From an uncultured Pelagibacteraceae bacterium (lineage in GTDB: Bacteria > Pseudomonadota > Alphaproteobacteria > Pelagibacterales > Pelagibacteraceae): DNA of 64,000 nucleotides. The position numbers and the translations under genes were made by a program. The notes under the pieces are model-generated. The model was not told the origin of the DNA, did no database searches, and saw nothing but the letters and a program-made list of their open reading frames with translations. This document shows, piece by piece, positions 34,650-43,698 of this stretch (positions within the stretch are counted from its first letter, which is position 1; each line of letters opens with the position of its first letter). The DNA lies in the NCBI GenBank assembly GCA_902601315.1, contig CACKMS010000002.1, forward strand, positions 1 to 64,000, read 5' to 3'.

Positions 34650-35816
34650 TTAAAAATTATTATTAACTATTTCGTCCATCATATTAATCATATCTTTCTT
34701 ATAATTTTCATCAGTTCCAGAATCTGTTTCAATTACAGAGAAATAACTTGCAACAACCCCATTATTTAAATTTATTGCCAGAAATTGACCTCCAAGACCT
34801 GAATGGCCAATCCAATTACCACATTTCATAGTTGAATTTGAGTACTCTAAAAACTTATTTTTTGATAATTCCATGTATTTAGTCCCTTTGTTTTTTAATG
34901 TTTCATCAAAGAATAATTCAGAACCGATTTTTCTATTTAATACACCATGCCCTTTTCTTGAAAAAAGAAGACCATATCTTAAAAAATCTCTAGAGATTAA
35001 ACATCCGCCTCCCGAAATCCAAGGCATACTAAATCTATCTGTTCCCATATACATAGCATCTTCAAAACCTGCTGCCTCTACAGCCTCCAGCAACCATTCT
35101 TTAAGTTTTTTTCCGCTTACTTTTTCAACTAATAAACCCATTACATCAGTATTCGCTGATTTGTAGTGAGATAGATCTGAAGTATTTTTTAGACTTTGAT
35201 CTTTCAAAGATTTAATTGAATTTAAAAATTCTTCCTGGCTAACTTTGTAATTTAAATCATCGGGTAGTCTCCAACCACAAACTGGTTCATGTAAAAATGA
35301 AGATGTGTATGGATCTGTATAATCTTCGCTATAAGCATTTTGAATATTCATATCTAAAACATCTTGAATCGTGGCAGATGCGTATCCAGAGCCAATATTA
35401 GGTAAATAGTCTGAAACTTTTTTATTTAATTCAATAATTTTTTTTTCAACAAGTTCTCCAATAAATAAATTTATAAACATTTTTGTGATAGACATTATAG
35501 TTTGTGGGGTATTTTTGTTAAAATCATCTGCATATTTTTCATATAGAATGTCTTGATCTTTGCCTACCAACAATGAGCAAAAATATTTATGATTTATCAT
35601 TTTGTTCACTGATTGAATTTTTTCTATCTCGTCATTATATCTTTGGTTTAATTTTAATACATGATCAGATCTTAGAAGTAGACCGTATCTGTTGATTTTA
35701 TGTAAATTTCGATAACCATCTCTTCTTGTTTCCGGCAAATACCATTTTGGTTTATTATCTCTTATAATTTTAAGTGTAGGATTTAATTCACTAATTATTT
35801 TTTTATCTTTTGTCAT
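34650..35816 (-). CDS. Serine hydrolase, beta-lactamase/class C family
   Basis: A 388-residue protein with the penicillin-binding-protein fold. The SxxK motif is SITK in QTIMSITKMFINLFIGELVE, and the Tyr motif is in YKSANTDVMGLLVEKVSGK. There is no clear signal peptide, so an esterase or amidase acting inside the cell is more likely than a true beta-lactamase. It is the last gene of a five-gene minus-strand run that starts at 39731. Confidence 0.82.
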   Translation of the reverse strand: MTKDKKIISELNPTLKIIRDNKPKWYLPETRRDGYRNLHKINRYGLLLRSDHVLKLNQRYNDEIEKIQSVNKMINHKYFCSLLVGKDQDILYEKYADDFNKNTPQTIMSITKMFINLFIGELVEKKIIELNKKVSDYLPNIGSGYASATIQDVLDMNIQNAYSEDYTDPYTSSFLHEPVCGWRLPDDLNYKVSQEEFLNSIKSLKDQSLKNTSDLSHYKSANTDVMGLLVEKVSGKKLKEWLLEAVEAAGFEDAMYMGTDRFSMPWISGGGCLISRDFLRYGLLFSRKGHGVLNRKIGSELFFDETLKNKGTKYMELSKNKFLEYSNSTMKCGNWIGHSGLGGQFLAINLNNGVVASYFSVIETDSGTDENYKKDMINMMDEIVNNNF

Positions 35817-35825
35817 TCCTTAATT

Positions 35826-36743
35826 TTATTTTAATACTGAGATTGCATTTATTTTATCGGGACCAACTCCACAACATCCACCAATAATTTGAGCTCCATT
35901 AGATACCCATTTTTTTGCTTCCTCCAAATATTTAGATGGGGATATATCATTAATTAATTTCCAGTGAGGTTTTTCAAAGTAACCATTATTTGGATATGCA
36001 CCAACAATTCCTTTATGAACTTTTTTTAAAAGTTTAACTGCTTCACCAGTAACTTTAATATCTGAATGTGCCACTAAAATTGGACCTTCATGCACTTTAC
36101 TAAATTTAGATAGGGAATTCTCTAAAGTATCGTAAAACTTTGCTTTCGAATTAGTTATGCTTTCCTGATAGCCGTGCATTAATATATTTTCGTCTTCATT
36201 AATTGCACACGAAATAGATAACCAGATAGGTAGTTTAACATCTTTTGAGCACTCAATTATATTTTCAACCGTTCTATCCTTTGAGGTCATGGCTTCTAAA
36301 ATGATTAGGTCTACACCTGCTTCTTTTAAAATTTTTAAATGCTCATTAAAGCCAGGTCTTATATCCTCTTCTGAAAGTTTATCCCAACTGCCAGAAGTTG
36401 AAACCGATCCTGCAACAGCTACTTCTCTATTAGAATTGTTTGCTGCTTTTAAAGCTATTTTTACACTTTCTTCATTCCAATTTTTCGTAAATTGATCATA
36501 TCCATACTCTTTCATCGATATAGGTGTAATAGCGTAGGTATTTGAAGTAATGATGTCTGCGCCAGCATTAATATACTTTTCATGCACTTGAAACACTTTA
36601 TCCGGATCATCAATAGCACATTTTCCAGCCCATAGATCTTTATCCATCTTTGCGCCTGAACTCTCTAACTCTCCTCCATTTCCACCATCTAAAATAACAA
36701 CACCATTAGCTTTTAATTTTTTCTCTACAAAATTATATGACAT
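35826..36743 (-). CDS. Homocysteine S-methyltransferase family protein (second copy)
   Basis: A 305-residue MmuM-like enzyme. VVILDGGNGGELESSG begins the barrel, NAGADIITSNTYAI is the conserved substrate segment, and the zinc Cys ligands are in LSISCAI and IIGGCCGVGP. It is diverged from the 32694 copy, for example with a shorter central region. It sits between a serine hydrolase gene (9 nt) and a VOC gene (3 nt) in a tight operon with aldehyde dehydrogenase and a CoA-transferase, so its methyl donor may derive from that pathway. Confidence 0.87.
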   Translation of the reverse strand: MSYNFVEKKLKANGVVILDGGNGGELESSGAKMDKDLWAGKCAIDDPDKVFQVHEKYINAGADIITSNTYAITPISMKEYGYDQFTKNWNEESVKIALKAANNSNREVAVAGSVSTSGSWDKLSEEDIRPGFNEHLKILKEAGVDLIILEAMTSKDRTVENIIECSKDVKLPIWLSISCAINEDENILMHGYQESITNSKAKFYDTLENSLSKFSKVHEGPILVAHSDIKVTGEAVKLLKKVHKGIVGAYPNNGYFEKPHWKLINDISPSKYLEEAKKWVSNGAQIIGGCCGVGPDKINAISVLK

Positions 36744-36746
36744 TTA

Positions 36747-37130
36747 TTATCGGTTATTTGTAAAAGCGCAGATTTTATTTCCATCTAAGTCACGAATGTA
36801 AGAATAGTAAACTCCAGAGCCCTCAGGTCTCTCACCACCAGATCCTTCGCTAGCACCTCCTAACTTAATTCCAACATCATGAAACTTATCAACCAATTCT
36901 CTTGAACTTGTTTGAAATGAAATTTGAGATCCATTACCAACTGTTGCCTTTTCTTTGTTAAAAGGTTTTGTTACGTAAAATTCTATTTTTCCGTTGTTAT
37001 TTTTTTGAGAATATCCAGCGCACACTTCATCTTTTTCAGTTCTCTCTAAATCTAAAACTTCCAACAATTTATCATAAAACTTAATTGACTGATCTAAATC
37101 ATTTGTGCCAACCATAACATAACCAATCAT
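36747..37130 (-). CDS. VOC (glyoxalase/bleomycin-resistance) family protein
   Basis: A 127-residue protein with the paired beta-alpha-beta-beta-beta units of the vicinal oxygen chelate fold. MIGYVMVGTNDLDQSIKFYDKLLEVL opens the first module and YYSYIRDLDGNKICAF closes the second. Metal ligands are not certain. It may be an isomerase, lyase or dioxygenase acting on an intermediate of the surrounding operon; its ends are 3 nt and 1 nt from its neighbours. Confidence 0.83.
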   Translation of the reverse strand: MIGYVMVGTNDLDQSIKFYDKLLEVLDLERTEKDEVCAGYSQKNNNGKIEFYVTKPFNKEKATVGNGSQISFQTSSRELVDKFHDVGIKLGGASEGSGGERPEGSGVYYSYIRDLDGNKICAFTNNR

Positions 37131-37131
37131 A

Positions 37132-38565
37132 TTATTTTGGCCAACCAGTTACAGCTTTAACTTCTAAAAATTCATGTAATCCCCAAACACCACCTTCACG
37201 TCCATTTCCTGATTGTCTATAACCTCCAAATGGAGCACCTGGATCTGCACCGTTTCCATTTACATAAATTGTTCCTGCCTTAAGCTTTTTGGCAACTCTT
37301 TTAGCTTTTTCTTTACTCTCGGTTTGTAAATAATTACCTAGTCCATACTCGGTTTCATTTACAATCTGAATTGCTTCCTCTTCCGTTTCAAAAGGTATTA
37401 TTGATAAAACCGGACCAAATATTTCTTCTTTTGCAATACGCATATCATTTGTGACATCTGTAAAAATAGTTGGTTTAATAAAATAGCCTTTGTTCATTCC
37501 ATTAGGCAATTCTGGTCCGCCTGCTGCAAGAGTTGCTCCTTCGTCAATTCCGCTCTGTATAAGACTTATTATTTTATTGTATTGAATTTTAGAAACAACA
37601 GGACCTATATGATCTCCTTTTTTTGAAGCATGATCTACCTTTATTAAATTTGCCTCTTCGACAGCCTCTTTAACTGCTCTTTTATAAATTGATTTTTCAA
37701 CAAGCATTCTTGTCGGTGCATCACAGGACTGACCTGAATTACTCATTACGTTTCTGATACCATCTCGTACAGCGTTAGGGTAGGAGTCTGCAAAAACAAT
37801 ATTTCCACCTTTTCCACCTAATTCTAGGCACACCCTTTTGATTGTATCTGCTGCATTTTTTAAAATTAATTTACCTGCTCTTGTTGATCCTGTGAAAGAT
37901 ACTAAATCAATATCAGGATGAGATGAAATATCTGTGCCGACACCAGCACCATCACCATTTACAAGATTAAACACACCAGCTGGAAAGCCTGCCTCATCAA
38001 TCATTTCTGCAAACAACATTGCTGAAATTGGGGCTATTTCTGAAGGTTTATGAATCATTGTACAACCTGTTGCAAAAGCTGGAACAACTTTTAAAGCTAT
38101 TTGATTAATTGGCCAGTTCCATGGAGTAATTAATCCACAAACTCCAATTGGTTCATAACAAATACGATTATTAGAGTTTGGTTCAAATTGTTCATCAAAC
38201 TTAAATTCTTTCAGTCTTTTTATAAAATCTTCAAGATGAGATTGTCCGCTTGATGTTTGCACGTCTGTTGCCCAATCCATTGGGGCTCCCATTTCCATAG
38301 ATATAGCATCAGCCATCTCTCCATATCTTTTTTTATAAATAGAAAGTAATTTTTCTAATAAATTTAATCTTTCATCCTTTGAACTTTCACTCCATCCAAC
38401 TAAAGCTTTTTTTGCCGCCGATACTGCAGCATTAGTATCTTCCGTTGATCCTAATGATATGGTTGCAAAAGCTTCTTCGGTTGAAGGATTAATTACCTCA
38501 TAATCATTTGGTTTACTTGGTGAAACCCATTGACCGTTTATATAAAATTTTCTTTTATCAATCAT
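37132..38565 (-). CDS. NAD(P)-dependent aldehyde dehydrogenase
   Basis: A 477-residue ALDH. It has the PWNWPINQIALKVVPAFATGC segment, SFTGSTRAGK, the catalytic Glu in CLELGGKGG and the catalytic Cys in NSGQSCDAPTR. KEEIFGPVLSIIPF and the C-terminal PFGGYRQSGNGREGG complete the family pattern. It oxidises an aldehyde to an acid; with the adjacent CoA-transferase the acid could then be activated. The substrate is not deducible. Confidence 0.92.
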   Translation of the reverse strand: MIDKRKFYINGQWVSPSKPNDYEVINPSTEEAFATISLGSTEDTNAAVSAAKKALVGWSESSKDERLNLLEKLLSIYKKRYGEMADAISMEMGAPMDWATDVQTSSGQSHLEDFIKRLKEFKFDEQFEPNSNNRICYEPIGVCGLITPWNWPINQIALKVVPAFATGCTMIHKPSEIAPISAMLFAEMIDEAGFPAGVFNLVNGDGAGVGTDISSHPDIDLVSFTGSTRAGKLILKNAADTIKRVCLELGGKGGNIVFADSYPNAVRDGIRNVMSNSGQSCDAPTRMLVEKSIYKRAVKEAVEEANLIKVDHASKKGDHIGPVVSKIQYNKIISLIQSGIDEGATLAAGGPELPNGMNKGYFIKPTIFTDVTNDMRIAKEEIFGPVLSIIPFETEEEAIQIVNETEYGLGNYLQTESKEKAKRVAKKLKAGTIYVNGNGADPGAPFGGYRQSGNGREGGVWGLHEFLEVKAVTGWPK

Positions 38566-38587
38566 AATTTTATAGCTTATATATTAG

Positions 38588-39731
38588 TTAACTAAATTCT
38601 TTAAGTATTTTATCTCGGTGTTCATCAAGATCTGGAATATCTCCCCTTGTTTTTTCATCTTTGTAAGTAGACATTTTTATGGGATTTCCAGCAGATTTAA
38701 ACTCTCCAATGTTCTTATGAAAAGATTTTACAATCATATTTCTTTCTTTAATTTGTGGATTTTCTACAGCTTGTTTAATATTAAAAATTGGACCGCATGG
38801 TATTTTTAAATTTTCCATAACTTTAATCCATTCATCTGTATTTTTATGCTTAAGTTTGTCCTCAATAATTAATTTTAATTTATCTATATTTTGTGATCTT
38901 AAAGAGTTTGTTTTATACATTTCATCGGTTGCAATATTAGGTATTTCAAGAACTTCACATAAGCTTTTAAATAATTTGTCGTTACCAGCTGCAATAATCA
39001 AAAAAACTATCCTTTGTTTTAAAAGCTTCAAATGGAGCAATAGATGGATGTCTTGAACCCATTGGCTCTGGGATTTCATTTTTTGAAAGATACCTAGCAA
39101 TAGCATTTTCTAAAATTGCTATTTGACAATCTAACATTGATACATCAATGAAAGTGCCTTTACCTGTTTTTTGCCTGTCATATAGAGCTGCATTAATACC
39201 AATAGCTGTAAATAAACCTGCTGTAATATCACCAATAGACGTTCCAACTCTTGTTGGTTCTGAATTTGGATGTCCAGTAACACTCATTAATCCACCCATT
39301 CCTTGAACAACCATATCATATGCTGGTAATTCTTTAAGTGGTCCTGTTTGACCGAAACCAGAAGCTGATGCATAAATTAATTTAGGATATTTTTTACTTA
39401 CCTCATTCCAACCGAAACCCCATTTCTCTAAAGTACCGGGTTTAAAATTTTCAACTAATATGTCTGCCTTTGCTAAAATTTTTTCAAAAATTTTTTTGTC
39501 ATCTTCATTTTTTAAATTGAGAGCTATGCTTTCTTTTCCTCTATTCAAAGACATGAAATATGCAGAGTAATCCTCAATGAAAGGACCAAATCCCCTCGAG
39601 TCATCTCCAATTTCAGGAGCTTCAATTTTTATAACTCTCGCTCCAAGATCAGATAAAATCATTGTACAGTATGGACCGACCAAAACCCTTGTTAAATCAA
39701 CAACTAATAAATCTTTAAGTGGACCATTCAT
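38588..39731 (-). CDS. CaiB/BaiF family III CoA-transferase, apparent frameshift
   Basis: Two overlapping frames together give one ~380-residue CoA-transferase. The first (39731 down to 38982) carries VDLTRVLVGPYCTMILSDLGA, VKIEAPEIGDDSRGFGPF, NRGKESIALNL and the catalytic Asp in VSMLDCQ, then fails just after FEAFKTKDSFF. The second frame continues correctly with IIAAGNDKLFKSLCEVLEIPN to 38588. The break is at an A7 run on the plus strand (39000-39006), T7 on the coding strand; six Ts would restore KDSFLIIAAGND. This could be a sequencing error, a real mutation or slippage. The gene heads the operon with aldehyde dehydrogenase. Confidence 0.82.
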
Positions 39732-39782
39732 AAATAAAATAATGTCATATGGTTATATTGACTCTCATTAAGAAGTTCAATT

Positions 39783-39797
39783 TAATTAGACTAATTA
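39783..39797. promoter_or_regulatory. Palindrome upstream of TRAP operon, possible operator
   Basis: TAATTAG (39783-39789), A, CTAATTA (39791-39797) is a perfect 7-bp inverted repeat. It lies 19 nt before the ATG of the binding-protein gene, just upstream of its GAGGAG ribosome-binding site, and within the 85-nt divergent gap shared with the CoA-transferase operon. The size fits a dimeric regulator site. Confidence 0.35.
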
Positions 39798-39816
39798 CAA
39801 ATGAGGAGAAAATAAC

Positions 39817-40827
39817 ATGTTACGAAAATTATCTTTAATTTTCACTTCAGTAATTTTAACTTTTTCTTTAATCGGATCTGCTTTAGCAGTAACTCTTAAA
39901 GCTAGTCACCAGTGGCCTGGTACTCAAAGAGCGGATGGTTCATACGATCCAAGACATGAAATGGTTCAAATTATTGCTGATGAAGTTAAAAAAGCTAATG
40001 TAGATTTGGATATAAGAATTTATCCAGCCAAATCACTTTACAAACCAAAAGAGCAATGGAAGCCAATGACAACTGGTCAATTAGATATTTCAGCTTTCCC
40101 TTTAGCATATGCATCCAAATTCCATCCAGAATTTGATGCAACACTTATGCCTGGAACTGTAAAAAATCATGACCACGCATTAAGATTTAATAAAGGTCCA
40201 ATGATGACTGAAATCAAAAAAATAATTAATGATGCTGGAGTTGTGGTTCTCTCAGATGCATGGTTAGGTGGTGGATTTGCTTCTAAAACTAAATGTATCA
40301 AAAATCCGAGTGATGCGAAAGGACAAGTAATGAGAGCTGCAGGAAAAGCATTTAACCAGATGTTAGAGGCAGCAGGAGCAGGTATTCAGAGTATGCCGTC
40401 ATCAGAAATTTACACAGGTCTTCAAACAGGTGTATTAACTGGTGCTAACACTAGTTCGGGAAGTTTTGTAAGTTACAAAATTTATGAACAGGTTTCATGC
40501 GCAACACCTCCAGGAAAATTTGGTCTATGGTTTATGTATGAACCAATTTTGATGTCAAAGAAAAGTTTTGATGCCCTAAATTCAAAACAACAAGACGCTC
40601 TAATGAAAGCAGGTAAAGTTGCTGAAAAATATATGACTGCACAAGTTGAAAATTTAGATAAAAAATTTGAGGATGCATATAAGGCAGCAGGTGTTAAGTT
40701 GGTATATATGGATGAAAAAGATCATGCGGCATGGGTAGAGATTGCAAAACAATCTTCTCATAAAGCATTTGCTGAGAAAGTTCCAGGTGGTGATAAGTTA
40801 ATGGAAATGGCTTTAGCAGTAAAATAA
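39817..40827 (+). CDS. TRAP transporter substrate-binding protein (DctP family)
   Basis: A 336-residue exported binding protein; the signal peptide ends near residue 24 (GSALA). IRIYPAKSLYKPKEQWKPMTTGQLDI, VMRAAGKAFNQMLEAAGAG and SSEIYTGLQTGVLTGANTS match the DctP family, including the Arg that contacts a carboxylate ligand. It has a good GAGGAG ribosome-binding site (39803-39808). The ligand is probably an organic acid, perhaps one consumed by the adjacent CoA-transferase and aldehyde dehydrogenase operon. Confidence 0.9.
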   Translation: MLRKLSLIFTSVILTFSLIGSALAVTLKASHQWPGTQRADGSYDPRHEMVQIIADEVKKANVDLDIRIYPAKSLYKPKEQWKPMTTGQLDISAFPLAYASKFHPEFDATLMPGTVKNHDHALRFNKGPMMTEIKKIINDAGVVVLSDAWLGGGFASKTKCIKNPSDAKGQVMRAAGKAFNQMLEAAGAGIQSMPSSEIYTGLQTGVLTGANTSSGSFVSYKIYEQVSCATPPGKFGLWFMYEPILMSKKSFDALNSKQQDALMKAGKVAEKYMTAQVENLDKKFEDAYKAAGVKLVYMDEKDHAAWVEIAKQSSHKAFAEKVPGGDKLMEMALAVK

Positions 40828-40841
40828 ACTAGTATATAAAG

Positions 40842-40877
40842 AACCCCTATTTATTAATTTAAATAGGGGTTTTTTTT
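40842..40877 (+). terminator. Intrinsic terminator/attenuator between TRAP dctP and dctQ
   Basis: AACCCCTATTTA (40842-40853), loop TTAATT, TAAATAGGGGTT (40860-40871) form a perfect 12-bp stem followed by a T run to 40877. The ATG of the small permease gene follows at once at 40878. A strong terminator inside the operon should give much more binding-protein than permease mRNA. Confidence 0.9.
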
Positions 40878-41372
40878 ATGAAAAACAAATATTTAAAATT
40901 TTGTGATCATATTGCAAAAGCTTGTGGTGCTTTTGCTGTATTAGCTTTACTTCTATCAATTCTTGTCATTGTTGAGCTAGTTTTTGAGAGATATTTTTTC
41001 CAAAGAGCAATAACCTGGCAAACAGAATTAGTTACAATGCTTTTGGTAGCATCTACTTTTATTGGTAGCGCTTACGTATTAAGTGAAAAAGCACATGTAA
41101 GCATGGAATGGATTTATGATTTTTTATCAAAGAGAAATATTTTAAGACTTAAAATTTTTACGTCATTAGTAAGTTTATTATTTTTTTTAATTCTATTTTA
41201 TTTTGGATTTTTAATGGTTGAGGAAGCTTTTACAAAAAATTATTCTACAGGAACTGTATGGGATCCACCTCTTTGGATCCCTTATTCCTCAATGATGATA
41301 GGAGCTGCATTAATGATCTTGCAATATATTGCAGAAATAATCAAACTTAACGACGAACAGGATAGTAATTAA
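40878..41372 (+). CDS. TRAP transporter small permease (DctQ family)
   Basis: A 164-residue protein with four hydrophobic helices. ITWQTELVTMLLVASTFIGSAYVLSEKAHVSMEW is the typical DctQ core. The start codon directly follows the U-tract of the hairpin, so translation probably relies on read-through transcripts without a normal ribosome-binding site. It overlaps the large permease gene by one base (TAATG). Confidence 0.9.
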   Translation: MKNKYLKFCDHIAKACGAFAVLALLLSILVIVELVFERYFFQRAITWQTELVTMLLVASTFIGSAYVLSEKAHVSMEWIYDFLSKRNILRLKIFTSLVSLLFFLILFYFGFLMVEEAFTKNYSTGTVWDPPLWIPYSSMMIGAALMILQYIAEIIKLNDEQDSN

Positions 41373-42703
41373 TGGACCCTTTATTAATTGCTGTAATAGT
41401 TGCTGTTTTCACGCTTATCGTTTTATTTTCTGGTATACCTATCGCTTTTGGTTTGAGTTTTGTATCGATTGCTCTGTTAGTCGCTTTTGAAGGTTTTCAA
41501 ATGCTAGATGTATTTGCAGAAACTTTTTACGCAGGACTAAATTCATTTGTTCTTTTATCAATTCCAATGTTTATTTTAATGGGAATGGCTGTAGCCAATT
41601 CACCAGCTGGAAAAGATTTATATACAGGATTGGATAGGTGGCTTTGGCGAGTACCTGGAGGTTTAGTAATTTCAAATATTGGCGCTTGTTCAATTTTTGC
41701 AGCTTTAAGCGGTTCAAGCCCAGCAACATGCGCCGCTATAGGCACTATGGGTATCCCAGAAATGAGAAAGAGAGGATATTCTGATCAAATCGCAACTGGA
41801 ACAATTGCTGCTGGCGGAACTCTTGGAGTTTTAATTCCTCCAAGCATAGTTTTAATAGTTTATGGAATTGCAACAGGAACTTCGATAGGAAGACTATTTC
41901 TTTGTGGGTTAGTCCCAGGTTTTATGCTGGCAGGTATGTTTGCTATATGGGCACTTATACATAGTTATTTTATAGATAAAGATTCTGCTAAAGCATTAAG
42001 TAACCGTACCAAACCTACACTAAAGGAAAAGCTTGAGGTATTACCAAGGATCTTACCATTTTTAGCAATTATAGCTGGTGTTCTTTATGTATTATATGGT
42101 GGCGTTGCAACACCATCAGAAGCATCAGGTGTAGGGGCATTTTTAGTTTTTGTGTTAATAGCAGTAGTTTACAAAATTTATCAGCCGAAAAAAATATGGA
42201 ATATTGTTAAAGTTTCCATGAAAGAAAGTGTAATGATAATGTTTATAATTGCAGCCTCATATCTTTTTGCATTTACACTTTCACAATTGTACGTAACTCA
42301 GTCATTGGCACAAAGCATGGTAGATATTAGCTCAAACAAATGGGTAGTATTTATATTAATAAATATTTTTCTTTTAATAGCTGGTTTCTTCTTGCCCCCA
42401 GTAGCTGTTATCGTAATGACTTCTGCTATATTATTACCTGTAATTACTACTTTAGGTTTTGATCCATATTGGTTTGCAATTGTATTTACAATAAACATGG
42501 AAATAGGATTAATAACACCACCCGTTGGATTAAATCTTTATATTATAAAAGGAATTACCCCAGACGTTAGTTTGTCAGAAATTTTAAAAGGCTCTATACC
42601 GTTTATGATTATAATGGCTTTAGCCATATTAATTTTGTGTATTTTTCCAGAAATTGTGACATGGCTACCTGATAAAATAATGGGTAAACCTCTTGGATAC
42701 TAA
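41372..42703 (+). CDS. TRAP transporter large permease (DctM family)
   Basis: A 443-residue inner-membrane protein with about twelve helices. AALSGSSPATCAAIGTMGIPEM and GGTLGVLIPPSIVLIVYGIATGTSIGRLFLCGLVPG are DctM signatures, and ITPPVGLNLYIIKGI near the C terminus is conserved. It forms the sodium-driven pore with the DctQ protein. Its 3' end overlaps the probable TTG start of dusA. Confidence 0.93.
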   Translation: MDPLLIAVIVAVFTLIVLFSGIPIAFGLSFVSIALLVAFEGFQMLDVFAETFYAGLNSFVLLSIPMFILMGMAVANSPAGKDLYTGLDRWLWRVPGGLVISNIGACSIFAALSGSSPATCAAIGTMGIPEMRKRGYSDQIATGTIAAGGTLGVLIPPSIVLIVYGIATGTSIGRLFLCGLVPGFMLAGMFAIWALIHSYFIDKDSAKALSNRTKPTLKEKLEVLPRILPFLAIIAGVLYVLYGGVATPSEASGVGAFLVFVLIAVVYKIYQPKKIWNIVKVSMKESVMIMFIIAASYLFAFTLSQLYVTQSLAQSMVDISSNKWVVFILINIFLLIAGFFLPPVAVIVMTSAILLPVITTLGFDPYWFAIVFTINMEIGLITPPVGLNLYIIKGITPDVSLSEILKGSIPFMIIMALAILILCIFPEIVTWLPDKIMGKPLGY

Positions 42704-43698
42704 AAATAAAATAAATCGAAAAATTTCTGTTGCACCAATGATGGATTGCACTGATCGGCATGATCGTTTTTTTTTTGAGATTAATGAGCAAGAATGTAAT
42801 GCTTTATAGTGAAATGGTTGCAACTAAATCTGCAATTCATGGAGATAGAAAAAAAATTTTATCATTTAATCCGGAGGAAAAACCACTTGCACTTCAAGTA
42901 GGTGGCTCAAATAAAGAAGAATTATCAGAAGTTGCAAAAATAGCCGAAGATATGGGCTATGATGAAGTCAATATAAACCTGGGTTGCCCAAGCAAAAAGG
43001 TTCAAAAAAATAAATTTGGAGCATGCTTAATGAAAGAACCTGAACTTGTTGCAGAATGTATAAATTCGATGGTCAATTCTTGCAAAATACCTGTAACGGC
43101 TAAAACTAGAATTGGTTTTGATGACGTTGAAAGTTTTGAGTATTTGAATAATTTTATAAATAAAATGTATGATGCAGGGACAAAAATATTTATTTTGCAT
43201 GCAAGAAAAGCGATGCTTACTGGTTTATCACCAAAACAAAATTTAAACATACCTAAACTAAATTACGATATGGTTTATGAGGTAAAAAAAACCAATCCCC
43301 ATCTAGAAATTATTATAAATGGTGGTATTTCTAAGATCGAGGAAATCAATAAACATCTTTCTAAATGTGATGGAGTTATGATTGGAAGATCAATTTATCA
43401 AAATCCTTATTCATTAGTTGATATAGAAAAAAATATTTTTAAGACAGAATCAAACCCAACAAGAGAACAAGTTGTAGAAAAACTGTTAGAATATGTTGAT
43501 AAAGAGGTTAAGTTAGGAACAAAAGTAAATCATATAATGAGGCATACAGTAGGATTATATCATGGACAAACTGGCTCTAAGAACTGGAAAAGATATTTGA
43601 GTGACAATATGATGGCTAGAGATTCTGATTTCCAAAAAACAAAACATATAATGAGCATTGTTCAGAATAATGAAAAAGCAATTCAAGCTAACTCATAA
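42693..43698 (+). CDS. dusA: tRNA-dihydrouridine synthase A, apparent frameshift near the N terminus
   Basis: Reduces uridines in the tRNA D loop using FMN. The main frame carries the DusA core: RLMSKNVMLYSEMV, LALQVGGS, NINLGCPSKKVQKNKFGACLM with the catalytic Cys, HARKAMLTGLSPKQN, INGGISK and DGVMIGRSIYQNP. The expected start KISVAPMMDCTDRHDR lies just upstream in another frame, open from 42681, with a possible TTG start at 42693. The two frames meet at a run of ten Ts (42767-42776); nine Ts would join them as RFFLRLMSK. Without correction only a shortened frame from 42760 is available, lacking the first beta strand. Confidence 0.85.

Noticed and set aside
42609..42791. Minus-strand 60-residue frame across the dctM-dusA junction
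   Set aside because: Overlaps the end of dctM and the frameshifted start of dusA; no domain and no start signal.
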